From Plenodomus lindquistii (taxonomy: Eukaryota > Ascomycota > Dothideomycetes > Pleosporales > Leptosphaeriaceae), in the NCBI GenBank assembly GCA_025504975.1, contig JANUWI010000002.1:1736001-1800000 (forward strand): a stretch of DNA of 64,000 nt, in the 5' to 3' direction. Made by a program: the position numbers and the translations under genes. Each line of letters opens with the position of its first letter. Position 1 is the first letter of the stretch. This document shows, in pieces, positions 9,376 through 20,884 of this stretch. The notes beneath the pieces were generated by a model. It did not search any database and was not told the DNA's origin. It worked only from the letters and a program-made list of their open reading frames with translations.

Positions 9376-11675
9376 ATGGTTCTTCCCTCCCTCTTCAACA
9401 AATCCTCAAAGAAGTCCAAGAACCCCGACCACCCGGTCCTCGTCGCCCGCCCGTCCCCGAACAGCGCGCCCGGCACACCAGGCACAGGCACAGGCACAGG
9501 CGCAGGCGCAGGCTCAAGCACCGGCACCGGCACCGGCACTCCAGGTGTAGGCACCCCAGGCACCCCTCCCCTCTCGCCCGACAAAAAGAGCCACTCCCGC
9601 GTCAAGGACCGGGAACGGCCCTCTGCCACCTTCCGCCGCTCCACCAGCAACTCCAACGCGGCCAGGCGTTCGTCCAAGTACACCGACCGCGACTCGCACC
9701 CGCTCAACCTCCCGCCCGAGGAGCGCCAGCGCCTGTCCTTTACCGCCATCCGCAACATGAGCGACCAGGCCACCCCCCAGCCCATGGACGTCGACAGCCG
9801 CGAGCACTCGCCCGCCCCGTCGTCGCCCGCGCCCTCGAGCCCCGTGGCTGCCGCCGCCGACGCCGCCAAACCAAATGGCCAGCTGCCTGCTGACCGCCCC
9901 GCGCCCCCTCCCCACCGCTACACAAAGAGCCCGCCGCCGCAGTCAGCAACCTACGCTGCCACCCCCGAGGCGGCCACGCCGCCCGTAGAGCCCCCGACCA
10001 TTGACGCCGAGGAGTACAAGGCTGCCGGCAACAAGTTCTTCAAGATCAAGGACTACCCCGCCGCTATCAAGGAGTACTCGAAAGGTGCGACCCCACGCGC
10101 GTGCTGGGCTGCACTCAGCCGCGGCCTTGCACCACCGCACACCAACCGTACAATCCCCGGCTAATCAGTGCACAGCTATCGAGGCCGACCCCAAAAATGC
10201 CACGTACTACTCGAACCGCGCCGCCGCCTACATCTCCGCCAACAAGTTTGTCGAGGCCATGGAGGACTGCAGGACGGCTGACGAGCTGGACCCTAATAAC
10301 TTGAAGATTTTGCTGCGGTTAGGCAGAGTGCTGACCAGCCTGGGACGGCCCGATGAGGCGGTGCAAGTGTACAACCAGGCCAACGCCACAGTCAAGGACA
10401 AGCAGCCGGCCCTGACCATGCAGAAGCATCTCCGCATGGCTGAGGAGACGTCGCAAAAAGACGGCTCTGGTTCCATGGTCATCTATGCGCTCAACGAGGC
10501 TGAGAAAGGCCTCGGTGCGGGCGTGGACAAGCCAAGAAAATGGCAACTCATGCGTGGAGAGGCACACCTGCGGATGGGCAACCCCAACGCGCTTGGTGAA
10601 GCTCAGAACGTGGCCATGGGACTCCTGCGGTATAACAACCAGGACCCAGATGCACTCGTCCTTCGTGGCCGCATTCTCTACGCACAGGGAGAGAACGACA
10701 AGGCTATCCAACACTTTAGGCAGGCGTTGAGCTGCGACCCTGACTTCAAGGCAGCCGTACGAAACCTGCGAATGGTGCAGAAGCTGGAGCGTATGAAGCA
10801 GGAGGGCAACGCTGCTTTCAAGGCCGGCAGGTACCAAGAAGCTATCGACACATACTCCACAGCACTAGACGTCGACCCATCGAACCGAAACACCAACTCA
10901 AAGATTCTACAAAACCGAGCACTCTGCCACACGCGACAGAAGAGCTGGAAGGCTGCCATTGCTGACTGCGAAAGAGCTCTCGAACTCGATCCCAGCTACA
11001 CCAAGGCACGCAAAACCAAGGCAAAGGCATTGGGCGAGTCTGGCAACTGGGAAGAGGCAGTCCGCGACCTCAAGGCTATCCAAGAAGCCAACCCTTCTGA
11101 GCCAGGCATTGCAAAGGAGATCCGCGATGCTGAGATGGAGCTCAAGAAGAGCAAGCGCAAGGACTACTACAAGATACTCGGTCTCACCAAAGATGCTACC
11201 GAGACAGAGATCAAAAAGGCATACCGAAAGCTCGCCATTGTCCACCATCCCGACAAGAACCCCGACGACGCCGATGCTGCCGACCGCTTCAAGGAAATCC
11301 AGGAAGCACACGAGACACTGAGCGATCCACAGAAGCGCGAGCGATACGACTCTGGCGCTGATCTGGTCGATCCCAACGACATGTTCGGGGGCGGTGGTGG
11401 CTTCCCCGGAGGCGGCATGGGCGGTGGCATCGACCCTGAGATTCGTAAGTCTCACCTACTTGACAACTCACCAGCCTCAGCTAACAATATCAACAGTCAT
11501 GCAAATGTTCGGAGGCATGGGCGGAGGCGGTGGTGGTATGGGTGGTATGGGTGGCGGCCGCGGTGGAGGTGGTGGCTTCCACTTCCAGAGCGGCGGCTCT
11601 CCATTTGGAGGCATGGGCGGCATGCCAGGCGGCAGCCGACGAAGCCAAGGGCCACCCGGCGGTTTCCCCTTCTAA
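9376..11675 (+). CDS. TPR and J-domain co-chaperone (DNAJC7/TPR2-like)
   Basis: Cytosolic co-chaperone linking TPR binding of Hsp70/Hsp90 tails with J-domain stimulation of Hsp70. Exons are 9376..10084, 10176..11444 and 11497..11675, with introns of 91 and 52 nt. The joins give EYSK-AIEADPKN and DPEI-LMQMFGG, both in phase. The product is 718 aa. Residues 1-205 are low-complexity and Pro/Ser/Thr-rich, with a Gly-Thr repeat. From about 208 to 560 come repeated TPR motifs (EEYKAAGNKFFKIKDY, EGNAAFKAGRYQEAIDTYS and others). At about 565-630 is a J domain, DYYKILGLTKDATE...HHPDKNP, with the essential HPD. The C-terminus is a Gly/Met-rich tail (GGMGGGGGGMGGMGGG) like the G/F region of J proteins. 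It is longer than human DNAJC7 because of the N-terminal tail. The long frame that continues past 10001..11938 misses both splices. Confidence 0.9.
9471..9567 (+). repeat. GGCACN hexamer-type minisatellite coding Gly-Thr repeats
   Basis: Imperfect tandem GGCACA/GGCGCA/GGCACC units inside exon 1 of the TPR-J gene, coding alternating Gly-Thr and Gly-Ala residues. Copy number is likely to vary between strains. Confidence 0.85.
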
Positions 11676-12492
11676 TCGCCCACCCCGCTGAAGCACTGCG
11701 GCAACCCTTTCTTCCCGTGTCCATACTTTCAGTTACGACTCATTCGGCAAATTTCTACACACGTTATGGCGTTGGGTACATATGGAGGAGCGCGAGCTGT
11801 AGATTACGTAGACGTTTGCTCTGTTCGACTTGGCCGCCATCATCATTGCCCCCTGTTTTCTTGTACAGTTGCGAACGGCATTGGCATTGGCATTGCTCTG
11901 GCGTCGACACAAACCATCCTTATTTGATTCAAGGGTAGAGCAGGTCGCGCTTGAGAGAAGAGAGAAACTCGAGAGCTGCGACACATGTTGAATTCAATCT
12001 TTTGGAACTTGAAAGTGTGCATAGTGCTCTGATTAGAGTCAAGTGAAATGTGTAGATGTGAGAAGGCTGAGCAATAATGGCTGCGGCATGCGCCAGAATA
12101 ATCAGCCATGATGTTGCTGTGAAAGTACGGATGACATAATCCCGCATCGAAGTCTTCACTATATTACCATAGGCTCCACCAAGTCCCTATCAACCTCACA
12201 CCCCTCACACACAGTTTACTGCACGCAACGTTTATCGATCATCCCAGTCTCGTCACACATACCACAACCGCTTAATCAAAAGATTCTCACAAAAGATTCC
12301 CTTCCATCCAAGAAAAAGATCCCATCATCAGAATCTAACTCCGACGCCCACCTTGCACCACTTTATTAAAGTCAAGAAAAAGAGCTAGCATAGGATTATA
12401 AAACACAACACAACTCAAACCCAAACATAACCTACATCACCTAACCATCCTCAACCTCACAAACCACACCACTCATACTCCCCAAAACACCC
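11676..12492. other. intergenic
   Basis: 3' flank of the TPR-J gene, then the leader of the next plus-strand gene. The last 250 nt are CA-rich and G-poor, typical of a fungal 5' UTR. No gene is supported. Confidence 0.5.
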
Positions 12493-13422
12493 ATGGACCT
12501 TCCACCCCGAGGCCGCGGCCGCGGCGCAGGACGACCCTTCAACACCACACGAGGACGGGGACAAGGACGAGATTTCGGACCCTCCACCACCCTCGACCAA
12601 GAACAAGGCCAATCACGCAACCTCCCTCCCCCCGACCCCGGCGCCCTAAACGCACGCTACCCCTCCCCACCCCGCGGCCACCCACGAGGTCGCAATCGGG
12701 GTCACAATCGCGGTCGCGCAAGAGGAACCACATTCTCCACCGCCAGCGGCACATACTCTTCCCCCACCTCCATCTCCATCTCCACCCCTACCTACTCTTC
12801 CGTTCCACCACACCGTCAAATCCACCCCCAAACCCCCGTCTCCATCATCCTAAAACCAGACCAAGCATCCGGCCACCGCGTCACCGGTATAGTAGCCGAC
12901 CTCCTAACACGCGGCGACCATCCGCGCGGTGTGAAGGTACGATTGCGAGATGGAAGGGTAGGACGGGTACAGGCGCTTGTTACGGAGGCGGAGGGGGAGA
13001 GGGGGGAGGCGCTTGTTGGTGGTGCGGGGGCGGGGCTGGGAAGGGATGGTGAGGGGGTGGGGAGGGGTGGTGATTCAGCTGGGGTGAGGGGAGGAGGGTT
13101 TGTAGGGGGCAGGGTGGAAAGGGATGTCAGGGAGATGGATGAGTATTTTTATGATGAGGAGATGGCGACCGCGAGTGCTAGTTTGGGGTTGTTTGGGGCG
13201 CTGGAGGATGCGGATAGGGGGTTTTTGAGGGGCAAGAGGGGGAGGGGGAGGGCAAAGGGGAAGAAGAGGGGTGGAGGGGGAGGAGGAGTGGAGGAGGACG
13301 AGAAGGGTGAAGAGGTGAGGTTGGACGTGCAGACAGCGATGGCGACGTGTCCCGTGTGTGGGGATTTTGAAGGCGATGAAGCGGCCGTGGCATATCATGT
13401 TGAGGAGCACTTTGGATCATAG
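12493..13422 (+). CDS. RG-rich protein with YwbE-like (DUF2196) segment and C-terminal C2H2/UBZ-type zinc finger
   Basis: Intronless, 309 aa. Three parts are visible. Residues 1-100 are disordered and rich in RG/GR repeats (RGRGRGAGRPF, RGHPRGRNRGHNRGRARG), as in RNA-binding proteins. At about 115-160 is PVSIILKPDQASGHRVTGIV followed by DHPRGVKVRLRDGRVGRVQAL. This matches my recollection of the small bacterial YwbE/DUF2196 family: a VxIxLKxDQxTG start, then HPxGIKVRLxDGxVGRV. At about 285-305 a single zinc finger, CPVCGDFEGDEAAVAYHVEEH, has C-x2-C-x12-H-x3-H spacing, like UBZ or classical fingers. Between these is a long Gly/Glu/Lys/Arg-rich linker. Function is unknown; RNA and/or ubiquitin binding is inferred. 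The coding strand switches from C-rich in the first half to G-rich in the second. Confidence 0.8.
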   Translation: MDLPPRGRGRGAGRPFNTTRGRGQGRDFGPSTTLDQEQGQSRNLPPPDPGALNARYPSPPRGHPRGRNRGHNRGRARGTTFSTASGTYSSPTSISISTPTYSSVPPHRQIHPQTPVSIILKPDQASGHRVTGIVADLLTRGDHPRGVKVRLRDGRVGRVQALVTEAEGERGEALVGGAGAGLGRDGEGVGRGGDSAGVRGGGFVGGRVERDVREMDEYFYDEEMATASASLGLFGALEDADRGFLRGKRGRGRAKGKKRGGGGGGVEEDEKGEEVRLDVQTAMATCPVCGDFEGDEAAVAYHVEEHFGS

Positions 13423-13711
13423 AGTGGAGTTTGTATAGAATTGGAGATTATGATCGAACATACTCAGTGAGTTAGCACAACCGCTTTGTATATAGCCCAT
13501 CTCTCTCTCTTCAAAAGGCCATTCAGCCCACATGAATTCCCCCCCCCCCCCACATATCCCTTGATCAGAGAAAAAAATCCCACCAGTCAAGCTGGAAAAC
13601 AGCTGACATCCACCCGCAGGCACACAACCCACGGATAACCCAATCTAGGCCGCAAAAGCTAACCACAGGAGTCAAGCTTCTTGCCCATGCACAAACGTGC
13701 ACACACTCACT

Positions 13712-14954
13712 CTACCGATAGGTAATTGCGACACCGCGATTCTCATCGAGCCTGACAAACTCCCTCTTGAGACGCCACGACAGAACAGCCCTGCCCTCGT
13801 CGTTGAAGCGCTCGTGAAACCTGTGGTGCTTGAGATAGTGCTGCCTGTGATTGTTGTAACAAGCGATGAACTGTTCATCCTCGCACAGCGACGCAAAGAG
13901 TCCGTGAGCCAGCCTATCAGGGCGAAATTCGTTTGTGTGCTTGGGAATCGTCGGAGTGTCGCGGTAGTTGTCGTGGCTGCAGTCGAAAGCGCGGAAGCCG
14001 GCGTTGTTAATGTCAAGTTTGGTGATGTAGTGTGCGAGTTCGTCTTTGATGTCTACGGCGTTGCTTTGAAGTGCGGCGTTTTCTGCCTTGAGGGCGGTGT
14101 TTTCAGCTTGCAGGCTGTGCTGGGCTCGCATGTCGTCTATGCCGTTGGTTTCGGCCGCGACACGGAGACGCTGCGATTGTGATCTGGTGAGAGGAAATAT
14201 GGTTAGCAAGATACTCGAGTATAAAGAGTAGCTTGGGAGTAGGTATGAAAATTTTCTTCACTTCATCAATCACGTACCCAGCTCGAGTAGCTTCGGAGCG
14301 AGACATCTCTTGTCGAAGCTGTTGCAACTCGTACTCGACGTTTCTCAATTTAGCCTCAGCAAATCGTGCTGCCTCGGTGTTCCTCTGGGCCGCCTCAGCG
14401 CTCGCGAGATGTTCCGCCGTCAACTCATTGATCTTGCTGGTCAGTGTATCGTTCTCGGCTTCGAGTGCAGCGACAACATTTGGCTGGACTTGATTGACCG
14501 AGTGCTCGCGCTCCTGCGACTCTCTCAACTGCGCCTTGACCTCATCGAGTTGAAGCAGCAAACGATCGCGATCATCACCAAGGTTTTCGTTGAGCTGTCG
14601 TAGCCTGTCGACTCGTTCTCTGAGACGTGAAGCTCTCGTAGCATCTTCTTGCGCGAGGGTGAGTGCTTGTTTGCACGCAGCCAGCTCCTCCTTGGTAGCC
14701 TCGAGCTCTAGAGTCTGAGCACTCAAGGCAAGCTCAGCATCCGCCCTCTCAGACATGCTGACTGCGAGATCGTGATTCTCTCTCTCTGCCAAGGCCACCC
14801 TCATTTCTAGCTCAAACAGTCTGTGACCTTGCTCATGTTCAGCGATGTAGCCATTGGTGATCGTACTGCTAACGGTGAGTGGCGGCGTTATTTCCTCACT
14901 TCCTGATGAGGAACGGGCATCGCAGGCGTGTCCTTGTTGACCGAAAGACTCCAT
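13712..14954 (-). CDS. coiled-coil protein of unknown function, 382 aa
   Basis: Exon 1 is 14278..14954 and exon 2 is 13712..14183, with a 94-nt intron (GTACGT donor, TCACCAG acceptor). The join is ATRAG-SQSQRLRVAAE, in phase. About residues 40-280 form a long predicted coiled coil rich in Glu, Leu, Arg and Ala, with repeated ELEMRVALAERENHDLAV and LRERVDRLRQLNENLGDDRD patterns. The C-terminal 90 residues are a globular-looking segment with Tyr, His and Arg (FRAFDCSHDNYRD, FIACYNNHRQHYLKHHRF). No signal peptide or membrane helix is present. I cannot name a family. A scaffold or cytoskeletal role is only suggested by the coiled coil. The start is the ATG at 14954; an in-frame extension upstream begins at TTG and was not used. 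Confidence 0.72.
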
Positions 14955-15318
14955 CTTGTCGTGAATGTTTGCTTGCAATTGGAGTTAGTTGCAATTTTGT
15001 CGTGTCGTGTGGTTGGTGAGGCCGAGTCGCGCAGGATCGCTCCTACCTTGAGTGTGCAGGGCACGTCCGTGCGGCGCACCGTGAAGGAGTGCATGAACGG
15101 TGAACGTGATGGCCAAGGAGAAAAGATTCGCGCATAATGGCAGGGATGAGCAGTGCAACAAAGACTACTAAAGTTCCCGGGTCATTGAGCTGCTGATCAA
15201 AGCACACATGTAAGCATCGAGCTGTGGTGCATCTGACAGCAGCCAAAATGCCACATTCAAGTCACACTTGATCGTACTCTTCCCATCATGTCACACAGCC
15301 TCTCTTAAATAATGGAAT
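14955..15318. other. intergenic
   Basis: Short spacer between two minus-strand genes. I see nothing specific. Confidence 0.5.
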
Positions 15319-18211
15319 CTAATCTTGGTCTCTCTCCGTGACTGGCTTCGCACCTGCATATTTGTCAGCGTAGTCATACACGGTGAGGCTCGATCAACAT
15401 ACCCAACATCCAACCCAGACCAGAAGCCAGAGCTCCACTACCAGTAGCCAGCGCACCAGTAGCAGCACTAGCAACCATGTCTCTCTTTCGTGATCTGTCG
15501 TGGCCCGTCATACTACCCGAGTCACTCAGATCCATGCTGACACGACTCGAGCCACCGGTACTCTGTCTAGATGTTGAGCCCGCAGCTGCTTGTGCGCTCC
15601 CTCGTAATGGGAACGCTGTCTTCGAGAACGCTGCTGCAGCTCCACGAGCGACATCGAACAGCCCCATTGGTGATTCTTCAACAGCGCCGCGTCCGACTTC
15701 GCGACGAGGTTGCGCTGTGACAGGGTCAAGGTCAAAAGCGCCTGGTAGCTTGCGATCTGCAGCATCGTTGAACCGCTCTTCAGCTTCTGTTTCCTGGGCA
15801 AGCAGCTCCATCATCTCGGCCTCACATTCTTGCCAGACGCCCAGTACCTCTTCGAGGTGCTTTGGCGGCGCAAGCAGGAGGGCCTGTGATAGTAGCTCCA
15901 TACGTTGCTCGAGTCGGCGCAGGTCTGGGCGTGCGGTAGTGCCAGCTTGTGTCCAAGAGCTTGTGTTGGAGGAGCTGTAACGTCCGGCTCGTAAGGCAGC
16001 TCGCCAAGCTACATCTTCTGCGTCGTCTTCCTGCTCTTCGGGGTCGGCCGAGCCGAACGAGAAGATTTGTGAGGCCACAGATGGAGTCGGGGCTGGTGCA
16101 TCAGGTGTGAGTCGATTGACAACGTAGGAGTACGCCGTTTCGAAGTCGCCCTCTTCTAGTGCAGCCTCGATTGCCATTCCAGTCACGCGGCGCTCGGCAG
16201 CAGCTTTCTTTCGTTCAATGGTCGCCGCGCTCAGAGGAGTCGTATCTTGTTGTGTGTCCATTATGGTTGAAGGCATTGCGACGACTAAGTTCTGACCTAT
16301 TGAGATGAGGTCGTCCAGCTTCGTATAGCTTCCGAGATTTTGTAGTAGAAGCTTTCTTATGAGCGACAAAGGGTTGGAGCTCACTCTGATATTAACAGGC
16401 TGAAATGGCACCCCATGCTGGAGGATCAACGAGTAATACGACATTGCATGAGTTGCAGCAAGCAAAGCGTGCATTCGCTGGAACCGCGAAGATGCTGAGA
16501 AGTGAGGCGTAAACGCGGCAACAATATCAGCTGCGCGCTTCATGCCACCTCTTGTTCGATTGCCGTTGCTGGCATTGTCGTAGTGAAGCATTGCTGAAGC
16601 CAAGACAACTTGCTCCACATCCGACGATAGTAGTGGTTGCTCGCCAAAACTTGGCTGCACGTAGAGCTGTATAGCAAGATTGTAATGACTGCTCTCTATA
16701 AGCGCCTTGAGCACCTCGGTTTCGATCGTCTTGCGCTCAATCATGCCCAGGATGCCTTGGGCAAAACGATCGCCGTCGCGTTTCTCGGAACCCCAACTCC
16801 ACAGCCAGAGCAGCTTCGATCGGATGCTTGTCCATTGATTGCTGTCTTTTTTCGAGCCGCTCGTAAGTGTATGGACGATCTTTTGTAGAAGTGAGAATTG
16901 CTCCGCATAATCGTCTTGAAGTGACATCTTGGCAACTTCGCGCATGGACACTGGGTGCTGTAGAGTTAACAGGACGCATGACGAGAACAAGACGAGCTCG
17001 AGTACGCGAACGGTATCCTCGGCTGGCTTCGTGATACTGTTGTCGAGTTCAAGCAGTCGCTCTTCCCGAAGCAAGGCGGTCGTGCAATCTTGTAGGAACG
17101 GGGTCTTGACGTCGTACGTGGGCAAGTTCTCGGGACTTATAGTGAGCTCTGGTGGAGCATCGTAGTTCAGCAGGTCACATATTCTCTGCAGAAGTGAGTG
17201 TGCCGTATGTAAAGTCGCGGTGTCGTCTTTGTCCACGAGGTAAAGGCAGGCCAGAATTGTCTGCGCGTACTTTACTTCCAGACTACGTTGCTCTTCTTCG
17301 TCCACATAATCTCGTCCCTCCTCGTATCCTCCAAGGTCCATGTCCTCAGGACCATCCCACTCACTCAGTGCGGTTGTCACTAAACTGAGATCATCTTTCG
17401 AGGTATGCAGCAGCCACTGGAATAGACAATCCCAGTCACCAGGCTCCTTCGGCTGCTCTTGCGATATTGAGGCTCGCCGTCCCTCGCCCATAAGCCTCCG
17501 CCTCTTGCGGTCGTTTGCGCCACACATCCACGGAGCCACGACGCCCTTGAGGTCTCTTGCCACATTGTGTATATCTGCCGCGCTCGCATTGCGTGCATTG
17601 GCGAGCTGAAAGTCTATTGCGCGCTTTCCTCCTAGTCTAGCAAAGTCGTCGAGTGAGGACGTGGCATTTTGTGGGTAGTATTCGTAGCTTAGGCGAAGCA
17701 GCGGGAGGACGGTGGAGATGAACCATGCGCGCAGGTATTCGGAGTGGCCGAGAAAGGGGACTACGAGTTGGGGGACGAGGTCGAGAAGGCCGGTCTGTGT
17801 GTCTATACGATGTGCTCGATGTATGAGGAAATGGCTAAGCAGGTCTAGCTCAGTCTCGGTGGTATATAGAGAGTGTGTGACGGGCACAAGCTCCAATGCG
17901 CGCCTTCTTTTCTTTGCTCGTGCATTCGACAGCTCTACCACGGCAGCGACATGGAGAGCCGCGGTGGGGTTGTCTCCAGGTGTTCGCGAATTTGTGCCCA
18001 GCTCGTTGAGATATTCGTAGTAGCTCGTGGGATCCGCTTCTTCGGGCAGAAAGGTCAAGAGAATGCTAAGCACCAGCTCCAGTGGCAGATCAGCCTCTCG
18101 CAGCGCTGTTACGGCCCGAAGTGCTGCGATGTTGGACTCGGTCGCATATTGAACAGCAAGAAGCACGCAGTGCGGGCCAGAGAGATTCTGGAGCTGTTGC
18201 AGAGACGCCAT
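15319..18211 (-). CDS. Sec39-domain protein (Dsl1/NZR tethering complex subunit)
   Basis: Large alpha-helical protein, 947 aa. Family members act in the ER-associated Dsl1 complex that tethers COPI vesicles for Golgi-to-ER retrograde transport. Exon 1 is 15403..18211 and exon 2 is 15319..15353, with a 49-nt intron near the 3' end. Splicing changes the C-terminus to GWMLGAKPVTERDQD; the unspliced frame would instead end IEPHRV. The N-terminus has the family pattern: LSGPHCVLLAVQYATESNIA, then DLPLELVLSILLTFLPEEADP. Helical-repeat sequence continues to about residue 780. A Ser-rich tail follows, ending in a short Gly/Ala hydrophobic stretch (AATGALATGSGALASGLGW). The N-terminal pattern recognition is strong. 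The complex assignment follows from family knowledge. There is no signal peptide. Confidence 0.8.
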
Positions 18212-18617
18212 GGTTTGCTGGGAGAAATGCCGATTGTCGTTACTGGAAAATGCGCGCCGTCATTGTTGTTTGGCTAGAAAGTTGATTGAAGCCTGCTGAG
18301 GCCACGCCCGCATGCGACGACATTCGCTACGTCAACCGCCAAGCCAGCCTCATCTCGGTGGTCCGCTCCTCCCCCTTACAACAGCAATACCCTCTCTCTT
18401 ACTCGCACCTCTTCCAGGCACAACACTAATGCTGAAGTCTCCTTCTCACGCTATTCTGCTACAGATCTGGATTCTTGATGGCACGTCATGGTTTGTCGAT
18501 GATCCAGAGATACAGAGAAATGATGCGCATGATGGACTGAATATGCTAATGTCAGACAAGCAACGGCGTGCACATGATCTCATTTCTTCAATTCGAGGAT
18601 ACGAATTACAATTATCC
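18212..18617. other. intergenic
   Basis: Spacer between the Sec39-like start and the 3' end of the AIG2-like gene. No supported gene. Confidence 0.5.
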
Positions 18618-19373
18618 TCATACCCAGCCATACTTTCCAAGGCGCCCGCATGACTGTCCTTCAAACTCCTTCAAGCCGGCCTTATTGCCACAGAAGCGAA
18701 ACGTCAGACCTCGGGAGACAGCCACAGTCCCAGTCAAGATCTCGCATCTCACGACCTCATAGTTCCTACCCTCATAGACCCTCAACAAGTCCTCATCGGC
18801 CTTGGACTCAACCATGAAAGCTGAACCAGAAACAGTGTCAAGCTCGCTTCCGTCTACCAACGCGCGATACTTGCCGCCCCAGATCTTAATATTGCCTCTT
18901 TGAATCGATGCTGGCAACAATTTGGGCTCGCCTTCGATTTCCAACATCTGCCTCAGTCTAGCAGGATCGGCGAGCGTGCCGTAGAAGAAGTAAGGGACCG
19001 GCCATTCGTTCTGCAGCGGTACAGGGCTTGTGGCAGGGCGGTGCTGTGGTAGTGTCGCGTCGAGACCGAGTGCTGGTGCGATGGAAACCTCTGACAGCGC
19101 TTTTTCTGCAGGCACATGCATAACAAGGAATGCATTCGAGGCGCACTGAAGGTGGTGCATAATGGCATGCCGGGCTACGCTATCCACTTCGACGTATCTT
19201 GACCCATCGCTAGGGTTTCGGAGAACTTGCGGCTTCGTCCCAAGCTTTGCGATTTCCTGGACTTTCTCCGCGGTCGAGAGTGGTGGCTCGAGTTTGAAGA
19301 GGTATCTCGCCATGATACTCCTTCGAACGCCGATGCTGTGCTCAATCCTCTCGAGATGAGATGTTCCCAGCAT
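18618..19373 (-). CDS. AIG2/gamma-glutamylcyclotransferase-fold protein
   Basis: Single-exon gene of 251 aa. The C-terminal domain begins near residue 126 with PVPYFFYGTLADPARLRQML. This is the YGTL/YGSL signature of the GGCT-like (AIG2) fold that binds gamma-glutamyl or similar substrates. It continues with IKIWGGKYRALVDG and SGSAFMVES and ends in a hydrophobic/aromatic tail. The acidic catalytic residue expected near the middle of the domain is plausibly among E209/E217-type positions, but I could not assign it. Residues 1-120 are a separate N-terminal region of unknown function. The first ATG (19373) is used. The Met of MARYLFKLEPPL, 20 codons later, is an equally good start. The substrate is unknown. 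Many fungal AIG2-like proteins are uncharacterised. Confidence 0.72.
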   Translation of the reverse strand: MLGTSHLERIEHSIGVRRSIMARYLFKLEPPLSTAEKVQEIAKLGTKPQVLRNPSDGSRYVEVDSVARHAIMHHLQCASNAFLVMHVPAEKALSEVSIAPALGLDATLPQHRPATSPVPLQNEWPVPYFFYGTLADPARLRQMLEIEGEPKLLPASIQRGNIKIWGGKYRALVDGSELDTVSGSAFMVESKADEDLLRVYEGRNYEVVRCEILTGTVAVSRGLTFRFCGNKAGLKEFEGQSCGRLGKYGWV

Positions 19374-20298
19374 ATATACCAGCTCGAGTCACAGATATTT
19401 GCAATGTACTCAGGTGAGTCATGAGTGGTGGGGATAGTATGGTTGAGCCATATCGTAATATTCATCAAGCGCCGACAGTTTACGACTCAGTAACAGCCAC
19501 AGTGTGTAGGAGCGTCTACCAATGGTCCAATATTATCATGGTGAGCACGAGTCCCTCAGAGTCATCTCCCTTACTATGGGAACAATCCATCTCGGTCTTC
19601 GAAGCGGCAAGCGGCACCACGTTTGCTTTTATGATAGTCTATTGCCCTTTACGTACTGAGATGCATCAATCCGAGTACACGACCATCAACATCTCCACAG
19701 CACGCCTCGAATTATGGCGCGCTAGCGCACGCACTGCATTCGGTTCCAGCGGCACCCCCCGCGCAGATCCTCAGCCTCAACACCACAATTACCAACGTCA
19801 CATGCGCCACACCTTCATCCCCAGATCGTCATTGCAGCACTCTTGCAGCCAAGCCAGCCCAGATCCCAGCTCACACGATCCAGAACCCATACTTGCATCC
19901 AGAATCGACGGTATCTGATGCGCCAGAGCATCGCCCTACTCGGCTCACGGCACAGACGGTGCGGCTGTATCGAATGAGGTCCGTCGGAAGCGTGCCGAAC
20001 CCAAGACTCTGTAGCCACTTGGGAAGCTCTACGGCGACGTCACTCGGTAGTTACCATGTCTGCAAGTAGCATGATATTTGCTCAATGTTGGAAAAAGTTG
20101 GGAATAAATTGAGACGAATATCCTAGATTTTGACAGTGATAGTTTTACAAGCATCTTCTTTCACGCGTTACGATCATCGATATACCCCCGCCTTAGTTTT
20201 ACCTGGATGAATTATCACGAACAACAATACTTTAATTCCATTTCGAACATCCAACCCAACATTCACCTATCTATCTCACACTAAACCCACACCCCAAA
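19374..20298. other. intergenic, divergent promoter region
   Basis: Spacer between the AIG2-like gene (minus) and the Pmp3-like gene (plus). A 165-codon frame at 19421..19918 resembles no known protein and is not supported. The last 100 nt before the Pmp3 ATG are CA-rich, leader-like sequence. Confidence 0.5.
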
Positions 20299-20575
20299 AT
20301 GCCATCATCAACAGTCCGTCCCCTTCTCCCTCTCTCCACCACTCCAACATCGCCAACTAACACCCTACCAGTCAACAATACTAACATACTTCCTCGCCAT
20401 CTGGCTCCCCTTTGTTGCAGTGTTCCTCCGCCGCGGCTGCAGCGCCGACCTGTTCATCAATATTCTACTTGATTTGTTGGGCTGGATCCCTGGTGTTATT
20501 CATGCGTGGTATATTATTAGTAAGACGGAGAAAAGTCAGCAGAGTATGGGGAGGGCGGATGGGAAGAGGTATTAG
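20299..20575 (+). CDS. PMP3: Pmp3/UPF0057 small hydrophobic membrane peptide
   Basis: Proteolipid of the plasma membrane. Family members modulate membrane potential and cation tolerance under salt and cold stress. Exon 1 is 20299..20313 (15 nt: MPSST) and exon 2 is 20372..20575, with a 58-nt intron (GTCCGT donor, CAACTAAC branch site, CTACCAG acceptor). The product is 72 aa. There are two transmembrane helices: ILTYFLAIWLPFVAVFL, then the conserved RRGCSADLFINILLDLLGW IPG loop and helix, and IHAWYII. A short polar tail follows (SKTEKSQQSMGRADGKRY), slightly longer than in the minimal 55-aa members. The gene is missed if only unspliced ATG frames are considered. Very short first exons are common in this family in fungi. 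Confidence 0.85.
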
Positions 20576-20884
20576 GGGGGTTAAAATGCGTGCGTGGGAA
20601 AGCGGGAAGGTGGGAGAGGGGTGTGGGGGGTTATAGATGAGGGGGTGGAGAGGGGTGGAGGTCTCATCATTTATGATTACTTGGGAAGCGGGATTACAGC
20701 ACGACTGGGTTCCTGAGGGTTTTCTCGGATAGTACTTTTCGCAATATGATGGGTCAAGCAAGATCGCTGGCGGTGCGTGAATACTACTTCATACACTCGC
20801 ATCATTGGAGATGACCGGTCTCATGCGCCATTCAGACACGAATGAAATACTGACCTCATAAATAGTTGAACGTAGAGACGCACT
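20576..20884. other. intergenic, convergent 3' ends
   Basis: 309 nt between convergent genes. The first 100 nt are G-rich. Nothing else is visible. Confidence 0.5.
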
